Translations under genes and position numbers: made by a program
Source: Flavobacterium salilacus subsp. salilacus
GTDB taxonomy: Bacteria; Bacteroidota; Bacteroidia; Flavobacteriales; Flavobacteriaceae
Assembly (NCBI RefSeq): GCF_004634195.1
Contig: NZ_SKBP01000017.1
Span: 1 to 36,863, forward strand
Direction of reading: 5' to 3'
DNA: 36,863 bases
Shown here: piece after piece, positions 18,173 through 27,000 of the stretch
Numbering within the stretch: the first letter of the stretch is position 1
How the letters are laid out: each line of letters starts with the position of its first letter
The notes under the pieces: model-generated
The model's database searches: none
What the model saw: only the letters and a program-made list of their open reading frames with translations
Told to the model about the DNA's origin: nothing

Positions 18173-18198
18173 AAAAAATCCCTTATGAGGGATTTTTT
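18173..18198 (+). terminator. rho-independent terminator
   Basis: AAAAAATCCC pairs with GGGATTTTTT across a six-base loop, 22 bases after the small membrane-protein stop. Confidence 0.85.
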
Positions 18199-18229
18199 AT
18201 TTTTATATCATTTTTATTAAAACTTAACA

Positions 18230-18262
18230 TTTGCTTAAGTTTGGCTTCTTCATTTAATTTTC
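18230..18262 (+). promoter_or_regulatory. candidate promoter of the PAP2 gene
   Basis: TTTG at 18230-18233 and TAATTTTC at 18255-18262 with 21 bases between resemble the Bacteroidota promoter, with one mismatch in the last base of the -7 box. Confidence 0.35.
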
Positions 18263-18308
18263 TTTATACATAAGCGTTAAAACAAGTATTACTATTAAAA
18301 ACAATACT

Positions 18309-19067
18309 ATGTTTAATCGCCTCTTTTTAATTTTATACTTATTAAGTTCTCTGTCCTTAAAGGCTCAATATGTTAACATTACTGATACTATAGTATCAAA
18401 AAATTCAAAATTTTCGTTAAAACAACTGGCTATACCTGTTGCACTTGTAGGGTATGGTGTTGTAGGTATTGAAAGCGATGGTCTTAAAGGCATAAACAGC
18501 GAGATTAAGGAAGAGTTGAACGAAAACATTGACGATAAAATAACTATTGACGATTTTTCGCAATATGCTCCATTCGTTTCAGTATATGCTTTGAATGCAG
18601 CCGGTATAAAAGGTAAAAACAATTTTATGGACAGGACTACAGTTATTGTTACGTCTTACCTTATTGTTGGTGGCACGGTAATGGGGCTAAAATCATTAAC
18701 AAGGGTTAAACGTCCTGATGGCAGCTCCAGAAACTCTTTCCCATCGGGACATACTGCAACAGCTTTTGCAGGGGCAGAATTTTTGTGGCAGGAGTATAAA
18801 GACGTATCGATATGGTATGGCATTGCAGGGTATGCAGTAGCATCAGGCACCAGTTTGTTCAGAATGTATAACGACAGGCATTGGCTTACCGATGTAGCTG
18901 CCGGCGCGGGTATTGATATTTTAAGTACAAAAATTGCTTATTGGGTTAACCCCTTTATAAAAGAAAAAATTTTCAGGACGAAAACAGAAGAAAGTAAAAC
19001 CTCTATGTCATTTATCCCTTTTTACAATGGAGAACAGGCAGGTTTTGGGGTAGCGGTCACTTTTTAG
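18309..19067 (+). CDS. PAP2-superfamily phosphatase
   Basis: 252 residues with a signal peptide (cleavage near SLKAQ, residue 20). All three acid-phosphatase motifs are intact: K128-x6-R135-P136 (KSLTRVKRP), P145-S-G-H148, and R185-x5-H191-x3-D195 (RMYNDRHWLTD). Substrates for the family are phosphatidic acid, undecaprenyl pyrophosphate or similar phosphate esters; here the active site would face the periplasm. The gene is flanked by terminators on both sides, so it is monocistronic. Confidence 0.9.
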   Translation: MFNRLFLILYLLSSLSLKAQYVNITDTIVSKNSKFSLKQLAIPVALVGYGVVGIESDGLKGINSEIKEELNENIDDKITIDDFSQYAPFVSVYALNAAGIKGKNNFMDRTTVIVTSYLIVGGTVMGLKSLTRVKRPDGSSRNSFPSGHTATAFAGAEFLWQEYKDVSIWYGIAGYAVASGTSLFRMYNDRHWLTDVAAGAGIDILSTKIAYWVNPFIKEKIFRTKTEESKTSMSFIPFYNGEQAGFGVAVTF

Positions 19068-19094
19068 CATTATAAACAATAAGATATTAATAAC

Positions 19095-19128
19095 AAAAAA
19101 GCGTAACTATTGTTAGTTACGCTTTTTT
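19095..19128 (+). terminator. strong rho-independent terminator after PAP2
   Basis: GCGTAACTA and TAGTTACGC form a nine-base perfect stem with a four-base loop, flanked by A6 and T6. It abuts the tRNA-like fragment at 19130. Confidence 0.92.
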
Positions 19129-19129
19129 G

Positions 19130-19152
19130 TGACCCCGAAGGATTCGAACCCC
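19130..19152 (-). other. tRNA 3'-end fragment, probable attachment site of an integrated element
   Basis: Read on the minus strand this is GGTTCGAATCC followed by TTCGGGGTCA: the T-loop and 3' acceptor strand of a tRNA. The 5' part of a tRNA is absent; the T-stem partner no longer pairs and the sequence beyond is unrelated. Tyrosine integrases often use the 3' end of a tRNA as attB, leaving such a fragment at one end of the element. The decayed integrase 170 bases away supports this reading. The tRNA identity cannot be told from this stretch. Confidence 0.55.
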
Positions 19153-19319
19153 TAAATTCAGATAAATCATAAAAACACTAAATGCATTTATTTTCAATAC
19201 TTTAAATGTTTTGTATTCATTTCAATTTATCAAAATTCAATTAAATTCACGTTTCGTTTACTAAATGTTGACTAATTTATTATATCCGTTTTAATTATAA
19301 TAACGTAAAATAAAATATA

Positions 19320-19785
19320 ATGGCTAAGATAAAATTTTTACTTCAAAGCAAAAGCGACACTTGAAACATTTATATACGCCATTCCAAACAGGTCAACAGT
19401 TTTAAAACGTAAAACTGGATTTATTATTAGCGCCAAAGATTGGAGCGTGGATAAATCTCAACCAAAAATGGGAAGATCGGATTTAAAAATAATAAAATCA
19501 AAACTCGATAAATTAGCTACATTTATAAATGATGCCCATAATGAGGGAGTCAGTAAAGGAATCGAATTTACAGGTGAATGGTTGCAATTACAAATAGATA
19601 TCTTCAACAATAAAATTGAAATTGTTGAGCTTGATGTACTCACAAACTACATTGATAAATACATTGCAGAAGCACCTTATAGAACCAATCAGAAAAAAGA
19701 AATTGGTTTGAGTTTGGGGCGAATTGGAAATTTAAAAAAAATTACATTAGTACAAAAAGAGACAGCTAAAAACGGAACAAAATGA
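19320..19785 (+). pseudogene. decayed tyrosine integrase N-terminal region
   Basis: The frame from the ATG at 19320 begins MAKIKFLLQSKSDT, then meets TGA. After a frameshift, a second frame from about 19402 continues with VLKRKTGFIISAKDW, ILDKLATFINDAHNEG-like sequence, GIEFTGEWLQLQIDIF and LTNYIDKYIAEAPYRTNQ, ending at 19785. This is the arm-binding and SAM-like core-binding part of a Bacteroidota tyrosine recombinase. The catalytic domain with R-H-R-Y is missing. It is clearly non-functional and is a remnant of the element that brought, or once neighboured, the Rhs locus. Confidence 0.75.
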
Positions 19786-20387
19786 AGTTTTAGTAACCGG
19801 TAAAGGCTTGTAATTCAACAATAATAAAGCATTACAAAGAAGGGCAAAACGGAAAATAATAACGAATAGTATAATGCTAAACCAACCTTATACGAGGTTA
19901 TGAAATATGGGACTAAAATATTTACCGAACCTGATATAAAGAAAAAGGTCAAACCAACTCATATCAAATATATGTATCAGCACTATATGTTATACTTACA
20001 ACAATAAAAGGCAAACGCATTTTTGAACACTTTGGATTTAACGCTGAAGAAAGTAAAAAGTAATCCTAAAATACCCCCCAACCCTTTACCGATCATAAAC
20101 AATGGGAATTTAGCCCTAAACTATCCGATTGGCAAGATGTTGATACTAATGAGGTACTAACGTGCTATAAACACCCAACCCCAACTTACGGCGATACTGT
20201 CAACTTGTATTCATTTGATTTCTAAGTAAGAAGTTTGCCTGTACACGAAAAAATCAATAGTTAATAAATATGATTGTATCAAAAATGTATTGAAGTCAAC
20301 ACAATTATTAACACACCCTTAACGTTATTTACTTGTTAAATATTTGTCAAAATCTTTAGTTTTAGCACTTTCTTAAAAATCCAACCA
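19786..20387. other. gene debris between the integrase remnant and the Rhs locus
   Basis: 602 bases with no intact gene. Short open stretches look like broken coding sequence, for example PTLYEVMKYGTKIFTEPDI (near 19890-19945) and, in another frame after two stops, an EFSPKLSDWQDV segment (near 20105-20145). I cannot assign the parent genes. The end holds the candidate promoter of the first Rhs-type gene. Confidence 0.5.
20333..20364 (+). promoter_or_regulatory. candidate promoter of the two-gene Rhs operon
   Basis: TTG at 20333-20335 and TAGTTTTA at 20357-20364, 21 bases apart, resemble the Bacteroidota consensus with one mismatch in the -7 box. The start would lie near 20371, just before the ATG at 20388. 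Confidence 0.35.
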
Positions 20388-23300
20388 ATGAAACAATTAT
20401 TTTTAAGCTCATTACTTTTATTTTCTATTGCCGTTCTTGGGCAGTCCGGTTCCAACAACAAGCAGGCACCTACATTACCTGAAATTATCCCACCATCGCC
20501 AACCGTGGCGAATTTAATGACATTTGAAGAGGTTCCTGTTGATTATTATACAGGTCAGCCAGATATATCTATTCCCATTTATTCCAAAAAATTAAATGGA
20601 GACATGACTTTACCTCTTGCTTTGAAATATAATACACAAGGAGTCAGGGTAGCTTCAAGATCCGGGTGGACAGGTACCGGCTGGTCGCTTGAAGCCGGAG
20701 GGAGTATCTCTCGGACAGTTAGGGGTACGGCAGATGAGGCTTATAAAAGAGCTATAAACGGAGATGCTACTATACAAACGGGAATTTATAATTTACCCCA
20801 TGATGAGTTTTTTCTATATAATACCATGCCTACTGATCTTAAACAACGATATGCCTGGAATGCTAAAGGTACAAGCCAAAATGTATATGATTCCGAATTA
20901 GATCTTTACCAATTTAGCATATTGGGTGCAACAGGCAGATTTGTGATTGTTAAAGAACTGGGGATGTTAAAAGCAAAGCTTTTAACAAAAGACCAGAATG
21001 TAGCTATAGAAGTTTTTTATACCGAACAAATTATAACAGATGGTGGTACTGGCACTATAACAGGAGTAACAAGTATAGACGGATTTTCTATAACTGACGC
21101 TAACGGTTATAAATATCGTTTCGGAAATACACCCTATAATAGTAATACAAATGCTGTAGAAGTGACTACATCTAAACCAGTATCCAGCAGTATACCCCAA
21201 GTAGGCGAAGGCGCTCCTGATTTCATTTTATATAACCGTACTACAGTTTGTAATTCGGCATGGCATCTCACCTCTATTAATGCGAACAATGGAGAAGAAC
21301 TGGTAAATTTTACCTACACTGCGATTTCAGAAGAATATCGTGAATTACCGGTACATACATATTACAACATTACGCCTCATCCGGGCACAAGCCATTATTT
21401 TACTCCATCGGGATCGCCCGCGGTAAGCGAGGCCAGCATAGCTTTTAACAGTTCGATGACTTTTCCAAAATATACTTATTCGCAGTCAACAACAACAGTA
21501 CAAACAAAAAAACTCTCTCAAATATCATTCAGGGACAAAACCTATATAAAGTTTGATTTTACAGGAGGGCACCCCGAGTATGAAGAAGGTGGTATTACCC
21601 TGAAAAGTATATCCTTACACAAGAGCAGTTCCCCTAATAAATGGAAAACATTTACTTTCGCATATAGTACCATTAATTCAAGGTTATGGCTTGATAAAGT
21701 AACAGAGGCAACGGTTCACTCACCTACAGACCCTAACCATAGCTTAGATTATAAATTAGAATATGTTTCTAAGGACTTACCTTCGTATGGTGCGGGAGAT
21801 AAATGGGGTTTTAAAGGTGTTACATCAACACCCACTACAACCGCTTCTGAGTATCGTGAAGCTTTCAAAGACGGTGTCTTAAAAAGAATCGTTTATCCCA
21901 CAGGAGGAGTAAAAGATTTTGAATTCGAATCACATACCTATTCTTATGAAGGGCCAAACTTAATTTCGAAAACATATACAGACTATTTACCGATAAATCG
22001 TGGTGCAAGCCAAAATACACAGCAGACATTTGAAGTCCTTAATAATACCACGACACCATCCTCCCCACTTTCTTTTTCATTACAAGAAAGCCAAACAGTA
22101 TCTATAGATGTAAATGTGCAGGAAGGCACAGCTTACAAACAATATTTTAGCGTGAAAATAGACGGTCAATATTACCTGATTTCTGATATTTCAGGTGGAA
22201 CAATCACAACAGGACTAAGCGCAGGGAGCCATACCATAACAGTAATTAGTAATGGTTATAGCCCCGTACTTGGCGCGCCTCAACCCCCTCCAGGTGCGTA
22301 CATAAGGGTTCATTTAAAAGTAAATTACCAAGGGCCAAGACCTGTCGGATGGTACTATAAAAGATATGCATTGGGGGGAGGGTTACGTATAAAATCAATT
22401 ATTTTTAGGGAAAATGAAAATACTACCGATTCAGAAAAAACCATATCCTATTATTATAACACCCCATATGATGCTGAGAGTGCGGAAAACATAGAAGGAA
22501 ATATTACTATGTTACCTGAACTCGAACCAACAGGTTCTATTCTTCAACCTATAGGTCAGGGAGATCCATTTGACCCTAATATACTCTCATCAGGAGCTAC
22601 AGACGGAAGAGCAGGAGGTCTTGGATGTGAATATACTGTACAAGATGAGACTTTTGTAAAGAGTCCATTAAATGGTAATTGTGATGTAGCAACCTTAAAC
22701 TTTACGGTCAGTACCACCCAACATCACAATCAGTTAACCAAAGGCTCATTTGTAAATTATAAGCACGTCAGAGTTCGTGAAACAGGTAAAGGCTACACCT
22801 ATTATCAGTATCAAACGCCGCAAGATGAAGATGTAAGCGATACTTATGGAAGATGCAAATATCCGTTTAATGAATTAGAAAACATAGACTATAAAAGAGG
22901 ATGGCTTTTAAAGAAACAAGTTTTTAATGAGCAGAACCAACTATTAGTAGAAGAAATCAATACCTATGAGCTTAGAGAGGAGAATATAGTAAAAACACGC
23001 CCGGTAAGTAGTACTACCTGTGCTTGGCTTAAACTATACGATACTTATGAGCAATATGCCGGAACCCTATATAGTATCGAACAGGATTGTTATGGAAACT
23101 ATTCCATACCGCCAAATTGCGGGGCATTTCCTTTATCGATGTCGGATTATAAGTGGTTAGTAGCAGGCTCAGCCCCGTTAAAAACTAAAATCAAGAAAGA
23201 ATATTTTATTGACGGGACAGAAGTAGCAATGACGCAAACACAGACTGATTATGAATATAATCCGGTAAATTATCAAGTAAGCAGCGAAACCGTAACGGTT

Positions 23301-24005
23301 GGTGAAGGAACAGAAACCGTAACTTATAAAACAGAATATCAATATCCTGTTGGGGGCTATACAGCTTCATTGTTTACCACACAAGAAAATAGTACAATCG
23401 GACTTATGGTAAATCACCACCATGTCATTAATAAACCTATAGTAACTGCCACATACAGAAATAATGACCCCCTTCAAAAAACAATAAATAAATACACAGT
23501 AGTATCGGGACTGCCGGTACTAAAAGAAATAGAAACATTGAAAGGTAATATAACCACTCTTGGTGAAGACAGAATTGTATATCATGAATATGATGATTTC
23601 GGTAACCCGCTGGATGTATCGATGAAAGACGGAACCCACGTCAGTTACATATGGGGATATAATAATACTTTCCCTGCTGCTAAAATAGAAGATGTCGCCT
23701 ATAACGATATACCAAGTACACTTATAGAAAATATAATAAATGCTACAAATCCCGTTGGTTTTTCCGAGTCTAATCTGATTGCTGCTCAGGATGCGTTGCG
23801 TGCCTATTATGAGCAGCCGGGTTCAACAGTAATGGTAACAACGTTGGTATATGAACCGACAAGAGGAGTAGTAACTTCTGTTACCGACCCAAGAGGAGAT
23901 ATACTAAGATATGAATACGATAACTTAGGAAGACTTTTAACGGTAAAAGATAAAGACAATTACCTTCTTTCAAGAAACGAGTACCATTACAGAACAGAGC
24001 AGTAA
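20388..24005 (+). CDS. large secreted YD/Rhs-shell protein (first component)
   Basis: 1205 residues with a Sec signal peptide (MKQLFLSSLLLFSIAVLG). The N-terminal region (about 48-110) has VDYYTGQPDISIPIY and GWTGTGWSLEAGG (93-105), the pattern found at the start of SpvB/Rhs-type proteins. The middle is beta-rich. The C-terminus carries YD repeats: YHEYDDFGNPLDVS (near 1065) and YEYDNLGRLLTVKDKDN (near 1179), ending EYHYRTEQ. It has no core DPxG motif, no toxin tip and no T9SS tail. It lies 27 bases before the second Rhs gene, so the pair is probably one operon forming a split shell, comparable in layout to TcB and TcC of Tc toxins; that comparison is inference. Confidence 0.8.
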   Translation: MKQLFLSSLLLFSIAVLGQSGSNNKQAPTLPEIIPPSPTVANLMTFEEVPVDYYTGQPDISIPIYSKKLNGDMTLPLALKYNTQGVRVASRSGWTGTGWSLEAGGSISRTVRGTADEAYKRAINGDATIQTGIYNLPHDEFFLYNTMPTDLKQRYAWNAKGTSQNVYDSELDLYQFSILGATGRFVIVKELGMLKAKLLTKDQNVAIEVFYTEQIITDGGTGTITGVTSIDGFSITDANGYKYRFGNTPYNSNTNAVEVTTSKPVSSSIPQVGEGAPDFILYNRTTVCNSAWHLTSINANNGEELVNFTYTAISEEYRELPVHTYYNITPHPGTSHYFTPSGSPAVSEASIAFNSSMTFPKYTYSQSTTTVQTKKLSQISFRDKTYIKFDFTGGHPEYEEGGITLKSISLHKSSSPNKWKTFTFAYSTINSRLWLDKVTEATVHSPTDPNHSLDYKLEYVSKDLPSYGAGDKWGFKGVTSTPTTTASEYREAFKDGVLKRIVYPTGGVKDFEFESHTYSYEGPNLISKTYTDYLPINRGASQNTQQTFEVLNNTTTPSSPLSFSLQESQTVSIDVNVQEGTAYKQYFSVKIDGQYYLISDISGGTITTGLSAGSHTITVISNGYSPVLGAPQPPPGAYIRVHLKVNYQGPRPVGWYYKRYALGGGLRIKSIIFRENENTTDSEKTISYYYNTPYDAESAENIEGNITMLPELEPTGSILQPIGQGDPFDPNILSSGATDGRAGGLGCEYTVQDETFVKSPLNGNCDVATLNFTVSTTQHHNQLTKGSFVNYKHVRVRETGKGYTYYQYQTPQDEDVSDTYGRCKYPFNELENIDYKRGWLLKKQVFNEQNQLLVEEINTYELREENIVKTRPVSSTTCAWLKLYDTYEQYAGTLYSIEQDCYGNYSIPPNCGAFPLSMSDYKWLVAGSAPLKTKIKKEYFIDGTEVAMTQTQTDYEYNPVNYQVSSETVTVGEGTETVTYKTEYQYPVGGYTASLFTTQENSTIGLMVNHHHVINKPIVTATYRNNDPLQKTINKYTVVSGLPVLKEIETLKGNITTLGEDRIVYHEYDDFGNPLDVSMKDGTHVSYIWGYNNTFPAAKIEDVAYNDIPSTLIENIINATNPVGFSESNLIAAQDALRAYYEQPGSTVMVTTLVYEPTRGVVTSVTDPRGDILRYEYDNLGRLLTVKDKDNYLLSRNEYHYRTEQ

Positions 24006-24032
24006 TACATCCAATTTTAAAAAACGAAAGAC

Positions 24033-27000
24033 ATGAAAAATCTAATATATATTGTAGCAGTACTATTTCCGTTCTTAGTTCAGGCGCAAATACAATCTCC
24101 TACACCAACAGAAAATTACGTTCTTACTTATACTTATAATAATCCCAACACAACTACATCCTATTCAGATCCTGTTGATACTACTGCCACCAAGATTAAC
24201 ATAACCTACCTTGACGGGCTTGGTCGCCCAAAACAACAAATTGCAGCCAGAGCTTCGGGAAACGGTAAAGATATTATTACCCATATAGAATATGATGCAA
24301 ACGGAAGGCAGGCAAAGCAATATCTTCCGTACGCTTCAGAGGGACATAACTTTGAATATGACCCCAATGTTTTGATGAAGACACAAGCTTTTTACAATAG
24401 CTCCAAATACGACCATACCACCAACCCTTACAGCCTTACTTTTTTTGAAGGTTCTCCCCTCGATAGAACAACCAAGCAATCTGCTCCCGGAGAAGCATGG
24501 GAAGGGATGGAAGATACCGACAATAATGTGGATAACGACGGAGACCACACCGTAAAGTTTAAATACGAACTCAACAAAGCCTACGAAGTACGACGCTTTG
24601 AAGTAAACTTTGAAACGACAAACGGAATAGAAGATACCGAAAAAACGCTTTTGAGTTATAAAAATTATTATGCTGCTAATCAATTATACAAAACCATAAC
24701 CAAAGACGAAAACTGGATACCTGCCGACGGTAAAAACAAAACAACCGAAGAGTTTAAAGACAAACTGGGCAGAATAATTTTAAAAAGAACCTATGCCGAC
24801 AGCCAGCCCCATGATACCTACTATGTATATGACAGGTTCTCCAACCTTACCTATGTAATCCCCCCCCTTGCAGCTGATGCAATCGTAGAAGCAACATCAA
24901 CCCTGCTGGTGCCGGGAGTAAACTTTGGGTGGACAGTATTAAGCGAAGTAAATCAGCAACTGGCTCTTGATTATGATAAGTATTTACAAGCCTATGATAA
25001 TAGCGAAATTTTAAACCTTGATTTGTTAGATAAGTACGGAGGGCAGGGCGGTTTCTCTGTAGCACCGCAGCAAGACGGCACACTAACCCTGAGCATTAAC
25101 ATTGCCACGGCAAGCCCCATGCCCTACCGTACAGGCTATATAATAGATGTTAAGCCTTATGGCACATTTCAGGATACCGAATTAGGAAGAATATCAGGAA
25201 CAAACAGTGAAGGGAAATATTACGAATATACTTTCTTTGTACGGGAGAGTAAATTATATGTAGAGGGTAATGGCGAAAAAGTACCCTCTGTAAACACAAC
25301 CTTTAACAGTGCCCAACAATTATCCTATTCCAGAAACTACCCCTGGACAGCGTTTTGTAAGGCCGACCCTGTTGTGGCACAAAAATATGAACAGGATGTA
25401 GCAAAACTGGACAACAGTGAGATACTTACCACTTATATCCCAAATGATTACGGGGCTATGGGCGGTATTGCCGTATCCGTTAGCGAAGACGATATTGTAA
25501 CCCTATCCATAAACCTGTCATCAACAACACCGTTAGAACTCATTCAGGGCAATGTGATACAGCTACCCCTACAGCGCAGCCTGCCCGATACCGAGTTTGG
25601 CGTACTGAATGGCAACGGCTACAACTACAACATATCCATCCGGGACAACAATGTACTGATAAGCAATGGCAACGGAGGAGCAGTAACCAACCTGAACTAT
25701 TACGGCAGCCTGCAAAACAAAGTAACCCACAAAGTAGTGCTAAGCACACTAAACGGGCTGTGCTACATCTACCATTATGACAGCCGTAACCGCGTGGTAG
25801 AAAAACACATACCCGGCGCGGGCTGGACACACATTGTGTATGACAAGCTGGACCGCCCTGTACTTACGCAGGACGAAAACCAGAGGATAGATAAAAAATG
25901 GTTGTTTACAAAGTATGACCCCATAGGGCGTGTAGCCTATACAGGAGAATATTTAAGCTCTGCCAATGACAGACATGATATAAAAACCGCTGTGGCAGGC
26001 AATGCCGATTTGTTCGAAACACGTGCTGCCGAACCTTTTACCGGCGGAGGTACTGATATAAATTACAGCAACAAAATTTTTCCGATAGATGATATACACG
26101 TCTTAACAGTAGCGTACTATGATGATTATGATTTTGAAAAATCGGGTATAACAGTACCTACCGCACCGCCTTCTCCGGGTTATACCACAGCAACCAAAGG
26201 GTTGGCTACAGGAGGCAAGGTAAGGGTGCTGGACGGTAACCTTACCGATGATACTGCAAGTAACTGGGTGGTATCGGTATCGGCATATGATGAAAAAGCA
26301 AGACCCACCTGGAGCCATACCAAAAACCAGTACTTGGGTACGGAGGATATTGCCCGAAATTCACTCGATTTTATAGGGCAGCCTGTATATACCATAAGCA
26401 AACACATCAGGGCAGGTTTACCCGATATAAATCTTAAAGATGAATATTTATATGATAATCAGAGTAGATTAACAGAGCATAAGCAATCTGTTGTTTTAAT
26501 CTTGCCATCCGGAACAGATGCCGATATTGCTACACAGGTAATAGCCGAAAACCATTATGACGAACTGGGCAGGCTACACCAAAAAGGCGTGGGCGGAAAA
26601 ATTTCGGACGAGTTGCGACTGCAAACCGTAGATTATACCTACAACATACGCGGATGGCTACGCGAAATAAACCATCCTGACGAGGCTTTATCCAACGACC
26701 TTTTTGCCTTTAAAATAAACTATAATGAGCAGGAAGATGCCGATGCCACAGGGCTGTATAACGGCAACATAAGCGAAACCTACTGGAGGAGTAAAACCGA
26801 TAATAAAAAGCGTGGCTACTATTACCACTACGATGCTATGAACCGCCTAACCGAGGCACAGTACATCAATGTAGGCAACTATACCCTTGTAGATTACCCC
26901 ACGGAAATAGAAGACTATACTACCCAAAACATACTGTATGACAAAAACGGTAACCTGATACGCCTGCACAGAACGGGCTTAACGGCTGCCAACACGATAG

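Noticed and set aside
19130..19210. Complete tRNA gene on the minus strand
   Set aside because: Only the T-loop and 3' acceptor strand are present; no anticodon arm or D-arm can be folded from the following bases.
20274..20290. TGTATCAAAA just upstream of the first Rhs gene, resembling the cassette 15-mer
   Set aside because: Only ten bases match and the TAGGG end is missing, so in AT-rich DNA this is probably chance.
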